Assembly (NCBI GenBank): GCA_024102975.1
Contig: JAGFJD010000387.1
Coordinates: 1-41,315 of the forward strand
Direction: 5' to 3'
DNA from: Phaeodactylibacter sp.
GTDB taxonomy: Bacteria; Bacteroidota; Bacteroidia; Chitinophagales; Saprospiraceae
Length of the DNA stretch: 41,315 nt
Below are positions 25,773-33,805 of the stretch, in pieces. A program made the position numbers and the translations under genes. The first letter of the stretch is position 1, and the number at the start of each line of letters is the position of its first letter. Under the pieces are notes generated by a model. That model was not told the origin of the DNA. It saw nothing but the letters and a program-made list of their open reading frames with translations, and made no database searches.

Positions 25773-27467
25773 ATGAAGTTCTTACTTTCCTATACCTTCA
25801 GACGCCGGGCCGGAAAAACTTCGAATAGTATTGGCGCCAGCAAATATCTGGTAAGCATCAGGCTGGCCTGCCCAGTGGAATCAGCAGGGAAGCCATTGCG
25901 CCGCGCAGGCATTTCCACCGCATTTCCATGTATTTCCCCGCATTTCCCTATGTCCGGATGGATGCTTATTGTCCTGATGGCCTACCTTTCGGCTTGCACT
26001 GGCCCCAGCCTGGAAGAAAGCCCCGCCCGCCCCAATATCCTTTTTATCTCCATCGACGACCTGCGGCCGGAGCTCGGCTGTTACGGAGATGCACATATCC
26101 ATTCTCCCAACATGGACCGGCTGGCGAAGCAAAGCCTGGTTTTTCACCGCGTTTATGCCCAGGAGCCGACCTGCGGGCCGTCGCGCGCCAGCATACTGAC
26201 GGGGCTGCGCCCCGATTCCAGCCGGGTGTTCGATATTTTTACCCCTATTCGCAGCGCTCGGCCGGATGTGCTGACCTTGCCGCAACATTTCCGGCAAAAC
26301 GGTTACACCACGATCAGCCTCGGAAAAATCTACCACCACAAGACGGAAGACGATTCCCTGGGGTGGAGCCGCCCGGCCTGGAAAGCGCCGCTGGCCAACC
26401 TGCGCGGATACCTCCGGGAAGAGAATATCGCCCGGATCAATCCGGTTGGCAATTCCAGCTTCTACGAACGGATGGAGGCGCCCGACACGGCCTACGAAGA
26501 CGGCATGACGGCGCAGAAAGCCATAGAAACGTTGCGGGAACTCGACAGCGAAGGCAACCCATTCTTCCTGGCGGTAGGTTTTTTTAAACCCCACCTGCCT
26601 TTCATTGCCCCCGAAAAATACTGGCGCCTGTATGATCCCGACAGCATTAAGATCCCGGAGCCTTATGCCTTGCCTGCCGACCGCTTCCGGGCCAATTACA
26701 ATTACGGCGGAGAGGTGAGCTCCTATCTGGACTGGTCGCGGGCGCCCAGGCCCTGGGGCTATGAGGATCAGTTTGGCAGAGAGGATTCCATCGCATTATT
26801 TGACGAGCTGACTGCCAGGAAACTTATCCACGGCTATTACGCCAGCCTGAGCTATGCCGACGCCCAGCTCGGCAAGGTGCTGGATGAGCTGGACAGGCTG
26901 GGCCTGCGGGAATCCACGATCATCATCCTGTGGAGCGACCACGGCTGGATGCTGGGCGAACTGGGCGAATGGTGCAAACACGGCCTGTTTGACCTGCAGG
27001 CGCGGGCCACCCTGATGCTCAGCCCGCCCGGATACCAGGGCGCGCATACGGAAGCCATCACCGAACTGCTGGATATTTACCCTACGCTTAGTGAGTTGGC
27101 AGGCCTGCCCATTCCGGAGCATGTCCAGGGAAAGAGCTTCGCCCACCTGCTCGGAGCTCCTCAGTCGGCCCACAAGGAGGCTGCTTACATCCAGTATCCC
27201 CGTGATTTTTATAACAATGGAAAATTGGTGGGAGAGAAATATTTTCAGGGCTATTCTGTGCGGACGGATCATTTTCGCTACAACGAATGGCGCCTGGCTT
27301 CCAATATCGACAGCGTGATGGGCCGGGAGCTATATGACTACCGGCGGGCGCCCCTGGAATATGAAAATGTGGCCGAGCTGCCGGAGTACAGCGAAACGCT
27401 GGAAAAACACAAAAAATTGCTATACGATCAATTCATCAAGGATGCTCCCAGGAATAAATATGAATAA
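25773..27467 (+). CDS. Exported family S1 sulfatase (iduronate-2-sulfatase-like)
   Basis: The formylglycine motif CGPSR lies in PTCGPSRASILTG, with the Cys at residue 134 of the longest frame. Other family marks are the N-terminal metal site ISIDDLRPELGCYGD, SPNMDRLAKQS and the C-terminal WSDHGWMLGELGEWCKH. The whole frame resembles iduronate-2-sulfatase-type members. The protein removes sulfate esters from a glycan once the Cys has been matured; no maturase gene is in the window. A lipobox-like segment (VLMAYLSAC) sits far inside the frame. The true start may therefore be GTG 25875, ATG 25950 or ATG 25962; I report the outer limit because none is decisive. It is first gene of an operon with GH92 and GH43 and lies behind an operator. 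Confidence 0.88.
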   Translation: MKFLLSYTFRRRAGKTSNSIGASKYLVSIRLACPVESAGKPLRRAGISTAFPCISPHFPMSGWMLIVLMAYLSACTGPSLEESPARPNILFISIDDLRPELGCYGDAHIHSPNMDRLAKQSLVFHRVYAQEPTCGPSRASILTGLRPDSSRVFDIFTPIRSARPDVLTLPQHFRQNGYTTISLGKIYHHKTEDDSLGWSRPAWKAPLANLRGYLREENIARINPVGNSSFYERMEAPDTAYEDGMTAQKAIETLRELDSEGNPFFLAVGFFKPHLPFIAPEKYWRLYDPDSIKIPEPYALPADRFRANYNYGGEVSSYLDWSRAPRPWGYEDQFGREDSIALFDELTARKLIHGYYASLSYADAQLGKVLDELDRLGLRESTIIILWSDHGWMLGELGEWCKHGLFDLQARATLMLSPPGYQGAHTEAITELLDIYPTLSELAGLPIPEHVQGKSFAHLLGAPQSAHKEAAYIQYPRDFYNNGKLVGEKYFQGYSVRTDHFRYNEWRLASNIDSVMGRELYDYRRAPLEYENVAELPEYSETLEKHKKLLYDQFIKDAPRNKYE

Positions 27468-29973
27468 AAATTTTAGTAGCCGGACATATTCAGATTACGT
27501 TTCGTTCGCGAGCGTCTCCGCCTGCGCCAAAGCTACGGCGGACAGGTATGACGCGATGCGGCATAATAAGCAAGTCTCCGACTTGCGTGAGCCTCAAAAG
27601 ATGTTGATTTACGCCAGTCGGAGACTGGACAATTACTACGCATCGAGGCACAGCCTCTCGCGAACGTCCCGATATATTGGCAATCTAATTCTTTCCGGCT
27701 ATTTACTCTTCCTTTTGCTGTGCCTGGCCAGCTGCGCTGAAGCTCCGGCTGAGCCGGGCGGCGGCGCAGAACCCGATGTCCTCTCCTGGGTGGATCCCCT
27801 TATCGGCACAGGCGGCCACGGCCATACCTACCCGGGCGCTACGACACCTTTTGGCATGATCCAGCTGAGCCCTTCCACAGACGTAAAGGGGTGGGACTGG
27901 TATGGCGGATACCACTATTCGGATACGGTGCTGAAAGGCTTTGCCCATACCCATACCAGCGGCACCGGCCTGGCGGGCCTGGGCGATATCTTGCTGATGC
28001 CTATGACAGGAGAAGGCACGGTACTGGCGGGTACGGATGCCGATCCGGACAGCGGCTTTCGCTCGCGCTTTTCTCACAAAAAAGAGAGTGCTTCTCCCGG
28101 ATACTACGCCGTACATCTGGAGGATTATGACATCGATGCCGAACTCACTGCCACCACCCGTACCGGTTTTCACCGCTATACGTTCAACAGGGCAGGGGAG
28201 GGGCATGTGGTGGTCGACCCCACCCATGTGATCGGCATCGGAAAGCACGAATACATCACCCTCTCCGATTATTTGCTGGATACGGAACTGGAAATCCTTT
28301 CTGACACCGAAGTACGCGGCTTCAAACACACCAACGGCTCAGCGGGCAACCGCCGGGCCTATTTTTACGCCCGCTTTTCAAAGCCCTTTCAAAAAGGGCG
28401 CATCGCGCTTGACAACGAGTTTACAGCCGATGAAAAAGCGGCAGGGTACAATACCAAAGCCCTGCTGAGCTTCGATATGGAGGCGAAAGAACAACTGGTG
28501 GTGAAGGTGGGCCTTTCCTTCGTCAGCTACGAAGGCGCCCGGAAGAACTTTGAAGCCGAGGCAGCCGAAAAGCCCTTTGACGATGTCCTTGCAGAGGCAA
28601 AGGCTACCTGGCGGGCACATCTCTCTAAAATTTCCGTCAAGGGAGGCACGGATCGGCAGCGGCGCACTTTTTACACTGCCCTTTACCACGCCCTGCTTGG
28701 CCCGGTTGTCATCAATGATGTCGACGGGCATTATTACGTGGAAGGAAAAGTGTACCGGGACACGGCCAACCAATACAGCAGCTTTTCCACCTGGGACACC
28801 TTCCGGGCGCAGCACCCGCTGCTCGTACTCCTGGAGCCGGAGCGCACCCGGCAGGTCGTCCGTTCGCTCATCAGCCGCCACGCCGTGGCGGGGGTTGACA
28901 TACCCATCTGGGAACTGTGCGGATTCGACAATATGATCATGACGGGCTATACGCCTGTTTCAGTCATTTATGACGCCATCGTTAAAGGAATATCGGGCAT
29001 CGATGAAGAGGCGGCTTATGCCGCCATGAAGTCCGTAGCCATGAACGAGGAAAAAGGCAGCGTATTTGCCAAGGGTTCGATCGTTAAGCAGATCAAAGAA
29101 CACGGCTTCGTTACTGCCGAGCTGGTGCAGTCAGCCACTCATACCATGGAATACGCCTACCAGGATTGGTGCATCGCCCAGATGGCGGAGCGCCTGGGTA
29201 AAAATGAGGATATCGGGTACTTCCGGGAAAGAGCGGAGAGCTACAAACACATTTTTCGCCCGGAAACAGGCTATATGTGGCCGCGTTTGCCCGATGGAAG
29301 CTGGGTGGAATTCGACACCACCAACTGGGAAGAAATGCAGGCCCATTACATTACCGGCAACATCTGGGGATACTCCACCTTTCTGCTTCACGATGTGCCT
29401 TTCCTGCTGGAAACGCGCGGAGGAAAGGGCGGCCTGGCTGGCTGGTTGGACCGGATTCTGAAAGACACGACAACCATGGCTGGAGCTGCACATATGGATA
29501 TTTCAGGATTCGTTGGCAAATACGGCCACGGGGATGAACCATCCCATCATATTCCCTTTCTGTACAATTTTGCCGGGCAGCCCTGGAAAACCCAGGCCCT
29601 GGTGTGCCAGGTGCTGGATACCATGTATAATGATACTCCTGATGGGCTGGTCAACAACGAAGACTACGGCCAGATGTCGGCCTGGTATGTCTTCGGGGCT
29701 ATGGGTTTTTATCCTTTCTGTCCGGGAAAGGCGGAGTATACGATATGTTCCCCTCTGTTTGACGAGATCAGCCTGCGGTTGGATAATGGAAACACTTTCA
29801 CCATCCGGGCGGAGAACAATTCCACCGGAAACCGATATATCGGCGGCGCCGCGCTCAGCGGGCGGCTATGGAACAGCCACCTGCTGCCTCATGAGGTTAT
29901 TGCCTCCGGCGGAGAACTGGTATTCACTATGCAACCGGAACCCAACCGCAGCTGGGGTACAAAGGAGCGGTAA
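27460..29973 (+). CDS. GH92-family lipoprotein (alpha-mannosidase type) with altered catalytic motif
   Basis: From ATG 27460, which overlaps the sulfatase stop by eight bases, the protein has 837 residues; ATG 27601 would give 790. The lipobox is LCLASC (Cys92 or Cys45). GH92 landmarks are VDPLIGTGGHGHTYPGAT, GFAHTHTSGTG, FSTWDTFRAQHPLL, GDEPSHHIPFLYNFAGQPWK and NNEDYGQMSAWYVFGAMGFYP. The family's usual Y-T-E-G-N-x-W-Q-Y motif, whose Glu is the catalytic acid in studied Bacteroides enzymes, reads YITGNIWGY here (Thr632). This could mean an activated leaving group such as a phosphodiester, a different acid, or loss of activity. Metal/base residues near Asp735 look intact. A palindromic repeat (27503-27666) lies within the start of the gene. 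Confidence 0.9.
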   Translation: MNKNFSSRTYSDYVSFASVSACAKATADRYDAMRHNKQVSDLREPQKMLIYASRRLDNYYASRHSLSRTSRYIGNLILSGYLLFLLLCLASCAEAPAEPGGGAEPDVLSWVDPLIGTGGHGHTYPGATTPFGMIQLSPSTDVKGWDWYGGYHYSDTVLKGFAHTHTSGTGLAGLGDILLMPMTGEGTVLAGTDADPDSGFRSRFSHKKESASPGYYAVHLEDYDIDAELTATTRTGFHRYTFNRAGEGHVVVDPTHVIGIGKHEYITLSDYLLDTELEILSDTEVRGFKHTNGSAGNRRAYFYARFSKPFQKGRIALDNEFTADEKAAGYNTKALLSFDMEAKEQLVVKVGLSFVSYEGARKNFEAEAAEKPFDDVLAEAKATWRAHLSKISVKGGTDRQRRTFYTALYHALLGPVVINDVDGHYYVEGKVYRDTANQYSSFSTWDTFRAQHPLLVLLEPERTRQVVRSLISRHAVAGVDIPIWELCGFDNMIMTGYTPVSVIYDAIVKGISGIDEEAAYAAMKSVAMNEEKGSVFAKGSIVKQIKEHGFVTAELVQSATHTMEYAYQDWCIAQMAERLGKNEDIGYFRERAESYKHIFRPETGYMWPRLPDGSWVEFDTTNWEEMQAHYITGNIWGYSTFLLHDVPFLLETRGGKGGLAGWLDRILKDTTTMAGAAHMDISGFVGKYGHGDEPSHHIPFLYNFAGQPWKTQALVCQVLDTMYNDTPDGLVNNEDYGQMSAWYVFGAMGFYPFCPGKAEYTICSPLFDEISLRLDNGNTFTIRAENNSTGNRYIGGAALSGRLWNSHLLPHEVIASGGELVFTMQPEPNRSWGTKER
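27503..27666. repeat. Imperfect palindromic repeat embedded in the 5' end of the GH92 gene
   Basis: Three nested inverted pairs are exact: CGTTCGCGAG (27503-27512) with CTCGCGAACG (27657-27666), CGATGCG (27554-27560) with CGCATCG (27639-27645), and AGTCTCCGACT (27573-27583) with AGTCGGAGACT (27616-27626). The element contains GCGCCAAAGCTACGGCG, similar to a fragment at about 198-216. It has no coding logic of its own and looks like a small non-autonomous mobile repeat inserted between the start codon and the signal peptide. It leaves the frame open. Confidence 0.7.
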
Positions 29974-31670
29974 TGAGCAGGGATATATTCATAGGTTTTG
30001 TTGTCGCAATATTGCTGGCAGGATGCGCCAAAAACACTCCCGAAGAGGCTGTTTCCGCTGGCATTCCCCGGGCCATTGATAGCGACAACGTCGATGCTTT
30101 CATCCACAATCCCATCCTGCCCGGCTTCAACCCCGACCCTTCCATTATCCGGGCCGGTGACGATTGTTTCATCGCCACCTCCAGCTTCGAGTGGTTTCCG
30201 GGCATTCCTTTATACCACTCTAAGGACCTGGTTCACTGGCGGCCCATCGGCCATGCGCTCACGCGCCACAGCCAGGCGGATCTCAGAGGCATCCCGCCCT
30301 CTGCGGGCATTTATGCGCCTTCCCTTCACTACAACCAGGGGCGGTTCTATCTGGTGTATACGATCGTGCAAACCGACGAACGGGCCTGGCCCCTGCTCGT
30401 TACCCCCAATTACCTGATCCATACGGATGACATATACGGTGAGTGGAGCGAACCGGTTTATCTCAACAGTGTGGGCTTCGACCCGTCCCTGTTTTTTGAC
30501 GATGACGGTAAAACATACATTTTGAGCATGGTGATGGATTTTCGCAAGAGCGAGCCCACCATGGGCAAAATCGCGCTTCAGGAGATCGACATCGGTACGG
30601 GCCAACCGATTGGCGAGATGAGAATAATACTCAATGCCACCAACCTCTGGGGCACGGAAGGGCCTCACCTTTACAGGAGAGGTGGTTACTATTATCTGCT
30701 TGTAGCCCAAGGGGGTACCTTTTACGAGCACGCCGCTTCAATTGCCCGGTCTGAACATATCGAAGGGCCTTACGAACTGGCGCCCAATACGCCATTCCTG
30801 ACCTCAAAAAACGACACCACCCTCCGGCTACAGCGCGCCGGCCATGGCTGCCTGGTGGAGACGCAAAATGGCGATTGGTATATGGCCCACCTGGCCTCCC
30901 GTTCATTGATGCCGGAACGGAAGAGCCCGTTGGGGCGGGAGAGTTGCCTGCAGCAGGTAAAATGGACGGAAGATGGCTGGCCGGCCCTGGCGCATGGTGG
31001 TGTAGGGCCGGCCGACAGCATTCCGGCGCCGGTCCTGCCTGCCGTAACTTTCGAAAATCTTCCCGCCAGAGATGAATTTGACGACAGGAAGTTAAGAGTG
31101 GACTACCAAACGCTACGGGAACCCTATGAAAAAAACTGGCTGGACCTGGAATCCCGGCCCGGGACGCTTCGCCTTCGCGGCCGCCGCCCACCTACCAGCC
31201 ATTATGATGTCAGCCTGGTGGCCCGCCCGATCACCAGCTATTCAACAGTGGCGGAAACGGCCGTGCGTTTCGCCCCGGAGCGCTATCGCCACAAAGCAGG
31301 GCTGGCTGCCTTTTACGACTCCCGCCACTTCTACTGGCTGGCCGTCACGCACGATGACACCCTGGGCCGTTGCGTAGAATTGCTGGGCTTTGAAAACGGA
31401 AGGTATCAGGAGTATGCTAAGGCGGCTGTCCATGGAGAAGCGGCTGCTGGCCTGCGCTTCAAAGTATCGGGCAGGGACATACAATTCTACTACCAAAACC
31501 AGAACAAGAGATGGAAGCCTATCGGCAACCCATTGTATTTTGGGCACCTGGCCGACGAACAGGAAGGCCGAAGCGGCTTTACCGGAAGCATGGCGGCATT
31601 GATCGCTATGGATGTGCTGCACGAAAGGCAGTGGGCTGAGTTTGAGTATTTAACAATTGAGAATCCTTGA
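29973..31670 (+). CDS. GH43-family lipoprotein, beta-xylosidase/arabinofuranosidase type
   Basis: 565 residues starting with a lipoprotein signal (GFVVAILLAGC, Cys18). The N-terminal five-bladed propeller carries the GH43 triad: Asp55 in FNPDPSI, Asp170 in VGFDPSLFFDDDG and Glu229 in WGTEGPHLY. The C-terminal beta-sandwich (about 360-565, ARDEFDDRKLRVDYQTLREP onward) is the GH43_C2-type domain seen in XynB-like xylosidases. It would release xylose or arabinose ends in the periplasm. The ATG overlaps the GH92 stop (TAATG), so the two are translationally coupled. The product sugar matches a pentose oxidation route encoded in the first operon. Confidence 0.93.
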   Translation: MSRDIFIGFVVAILLAGCAKNTPEEAVSAGIPRAIDSDNVDAFIHNPILPGFNPDPSIIRAGDDCFIATSSFEWFPGIPLYHSKDLVHWRPIGHALTRHSQADLRGIPPSAGIYAPSLHYNQGRFYLVYTIVQTDERAWPLLVTPNYLIHTDDIYGEWSEPVYLNSVGFDPSLFFDDDGKTYILSMVMDFRKSEPTMGKIALQEIDIGTGQPIGEMRIILNATNLWGTEGPHLYRRGGYYYLLVAQGGTFYEHAASIARSEHIEGPYELAPNTPFLTSKNDTTLRLQRAGHGCLVETQNGDWYMAHLASRSLMPERKSPLGRESCLQQVKWTEDGWPALAHGGVGPADSIPAPVLPAVTFENLPARDEFDDRKLRVDYQTLREPYEKNWLDLESRPGTLRLRGRRPPTSHYDVSLVARPITSYSTVAETAVRFAPERYRHKAGLAAFYDSRHFYWLAVTHDDTLGRCVELLGFENGRYQEYAKAAVHGEAAAGLRFKVSGRDIQFYYQNQNKRWKPIGNPLYFGHLADEQEGRSGFTGSMAALIAMDVLHERQWAEFEYLTIENP

Positions 31671-31770
31671 AAAGCACAGATAATCGGAAATGTAGATGAC
31701 GGATGGTCAAAGGAAGTATTATTACACCCTGAATTGAATTCAATAAGCAAAGTTAAATCTGCACTAAATG
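31671..31770 (+). pseudogene. Possible 3' stub of a lost gene before the 31768 gene
   Basis: Directly after the GH43 stop and in the same frame, about 32 codons read without a stop as a protein-like tail (GNVDDGWSKEVLLHPELNSI, then SKVKSALND). It ends in ATGATTGA, where the stop overlaps the next gene's ATG as in coupled operons. Base composition changes here from GC-rich to AT-rich, matching the downstream two genes. I read it as the end of the former upstream neighbour carried along when this patch was acquired. A 32-codon open run can also arise by chance, and I cannot name the family. Confidence 0.4.
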
Positions 31771-32865
31771 ATTGAAGTCAAGCAAATAACACTGAGTTTT
31801 TTCATGATATTCAGTATTGCATCCATCTCAGCTCAGATAAAAGTGGTCGATCAATCGGATTCTACCGTAAACGGCCAAAGGTATCCCTACGCTGAATGTG
31901 TAATCCTATCTATGGAGCCTCTGCCCAATAAACCGGCGAAAGCCCCTCTTTACCGGGATCCTGTTCAGGATGGTGCTGCCGATCCGGTGGTTATTTGGCA
32001 CAGGGAAGAACAGTTATGGTATATGATCTATACCGTACGCAGGGCCAATGTCAATACAGAAGGATTTGCCTGGGTTTTTGGTTCAGACATCGGCATAGCC
32101 ACTTCCAAGGATGGACGCCGGTGGTTATACAGAGGGACGATTGAGTTTAATTTTGAACGAGGGCATAATACCTACTGGGCCCCTGAGGTGATTTACCATC
32201 AAGGTACCTACCACATGTATTTAAGCTTTCACCACGGAATTCCGGATAATTGGTGGTCCGGAGGGAAAATCGTTCACCTTACCAGCAATAACCTATGGGA
32301 TTGGAAATTCCAGTCTTACCTTCCGCTCAATTCTAATGCAGTAATTGACGCCTGCGTAGCTCCAATGCCGGATGACACCTGGCGAATGTGGTATAAAGAC
32401 AGGTGCTCGGGACAACATACCTGGGCTGTTGATAGTGAAAACCTATACGATTGGAAAGTAACTGGAGAAGTAATTGCCGATGAGCCACATGAAGGCCCTA
32501 ATGTTTTTTACTGGAAGGGGTACTATTGGATGATCACTGACCCGTGGAGAGGCTTAGGTGTGTATAGGTCGGATGATGCCAAAAGCTGGAAAAAACAAGG
32601 GTACATCCTCAATCAGCCTGGTTTGCGGACAGATGATAAACAAATCGGGCAACATGCAGATGTAGTTGTTACCTCTGAAGACAGAGCCTATATTTTTTAT
32701 CACGTACATCCCGGTGGCAACCCAATGAACTGGCAGGGCGAATTACCGTATGAAGTACGAAGGTCTTCTATTCAGGTAGCCGAATTGGAATATGAAAACG
32801 GGAGCCTGTTTTGTGATCGCAATAAGGATTTTGACCTTATTCTTTCCCCTCCAACTGTAAAATAA
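31768..32865 (+). CDS. Secreted five-bladed beta-propeller hydrolase, GH43/GH117-like clan
   Basis: 365 residues with signal peptide (FFMIFSIASISAQ). The sequence has propeller-type blades, with candidate acidic catalytic residues in QDGAADPVVIWH (Asp), AVIDACVAPMPDDTWRMWY (Asp) and DEPHEGPNVFYWKGYYWM (Glu). This Asp/Asp/Glu order and the aromatic-rich blades (GHNTYWAPEVIYHQGTYHMY) fit the clan that includes GH43, GH32 and GH117. I cannot place it in a named family with certainty. Its codons are clearly more AT-rich than those of the GH43 gene before it, like the next gene, which starts 22 bases after its stop. Confidence 0.75.
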   Translation: MIEVKQITLSFFMIFSIASISAQIKVVDQSDSTVNGQRYPYAECVILSMEPLPNKPAKAPLYRDPVQDGAADPVVIWHREEQLWYMIYTVRRANVNTEGFAWVFGSDIGIATSKDGRRWLYRGTIEFNFERGHNTYWAPEVIYHQGTYHMYLSFHHGIPDNWWSGGKIVHLTSNNLWDWKFQSYLPLNSNAVIDACVAPMPDDTWRMWYKDRCSGQHTWAVDSENLYDWKVTGEVIADEPHEGPNVFYWKGYYWMITDPWRGLGVYRSDDAKSWKKQGYILNQPGLRTDDKQIGQHADVVVTSEDRAYIFYHVHPGGNPMNWQGELPYEVRRSSIQVAELEYENGSLFCDRNKDFDLILSPPTVK

Positions 32866-32887
32866 CTTTTAAACCAAACTATTCATT

Positions 32888-33694
32888 ATGTTAAATCAAA
32901 AGCAATTACAACAGTATGCCGAGGCCGGCTATGTCATCGTCAAAGGATTTCTGTCTAAAGAAGAGGCTCATAAACTTTACCAGGTCTCATCCAGCGACCA
33001 GGTGCTCTCCGAACATTCTTATGCAGTACGGGATGCCGATGGCAATGAATCAAGGCTAGCCCTTTGGCATACACCGGGTGACGACATCTACGGCATGCTC
33101 TCCCGCAGTGAGAAGCTCGTTCGCTCAGTGGAACAACTGGTTGGCGGCCCGATAGCTCATTTCCATTCCAAAGTGATGCAGAAAGTGCCTAAAGTTGGAG
33201 GCGCCTGGGAGTGGCATCAGGATTATGGCTACTGGTACCGCAATGGGTTTCTCTTTCCTGAAGAAATGTTAAGTGTCATGTTTGCCCTTACCAGAGCTAC
33301 GAAGGAGAATGGTTGCCTCAAGGTGTTACCAGGTTCTCACAAACTGGGGAGGTTGGAACATGGCAAAGCAGGTGAACAAGTAGGCGCCGATATGAAAATG
33401 GTTGATCGGTATAAAGAAAGGGTAGAGGAGGTTTATTGTGAATTAGAGCCAGGCGATGCCTTGTTTTTTCACAGTAACCTCTTACATGCTTCCGGGCCCA
33501 ACCGGTCGGACTATCCCAGATGGTCCATTATTTCCTGCTATAATAGCCTGAACAACACGCCAGACGGAGAACCCCGGTCTTCTTTTGAACCCATTAAAGT
33601 GGTTCCAGACGGCAGTATTTTACAGGCAAGTGCCGGGCTGGGCGAACAGGCTGATTTTCTTTCCAAGGAAACGGACATTTCACTAAAAGGATAA
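32888..33694 (+). CDS. Phytanoyl-CoA dioxygenase (PhyH)-like Fe(II)/2-oxoglutarate enzyme
   Basis: 268 residues, no signal peptide. The double-stranded beta-helix iron site is visible: His110 and Asp112 in WEWHQDYGYW, His200 in FHSNLLHASGPN, and Arg in PRWSIISCYN for 2-oxoglutarate. VLPGSHKLGRLEHG is a family block. PhyH-like enzymes hydroxylate varied small molecules, so the substrate is open. In a glycan locus it could oxidise an unusual sugar ether or methyl group, but that is inference. It lies 22 bases after the propeller gene, shares that gene's lower GC, and the next operator starts four bases after its stop. Confidence 0.88.
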   Translation: MLNQKQLQQYAEAGYVIVKGFLSKEEAHKLYQVSSSDQVLSEHSYAVRDADGNESRLALWHTPGDDIYGMLSRSEKLVRSVEQLVGGPIAHFHSKVMQKVPKVGGAWEWHQDYGYWYRNGFLFPEEMLSVMFALTRATKENGCLKVLPGSHKLGRLEHGKAGEQVGADMKMVDRYKERVEEVYCELEPGDALFFHSNLLHASGPNRSDYPRWSIISCYNSLNNTPDGEPRSSFEPIKVVPDGSILQASAGLGEQADFLSKETDISLKG

Positions 33695-33698
33695 TTAT

Positions 33699-33720
33699 AC
33701 CCCGAAAACGTTGCCGGAAA
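33699..33720. promoter_or_regulatory. LacI-type operator before the giant secreted protein
   Basis: The right half is exact (AACGTTGCCGGAAA); the left half reads ACCCCGAA with CCG kept. It begins four bases after the PhyH-like stop and ends 85 bp before the ATG at 33806, the same arrangement as the copy at 18034. Confidence 0.7.
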
Positions 33721-33805
33721 GGCTGTCTTTTACACACCCTTGGGGCAGCATGACAAACACAGGAAATTTGTTTTGATTTTTTGATCCAAAACAAAATATT
33801 TCCTT

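Noticed and set aside
26288..26302. Operator-like TTTCCGGCAA inside the sulfatase gene
   Set aside because: Only a half-site, lies in coding sequence and lacks the central AACGTT.
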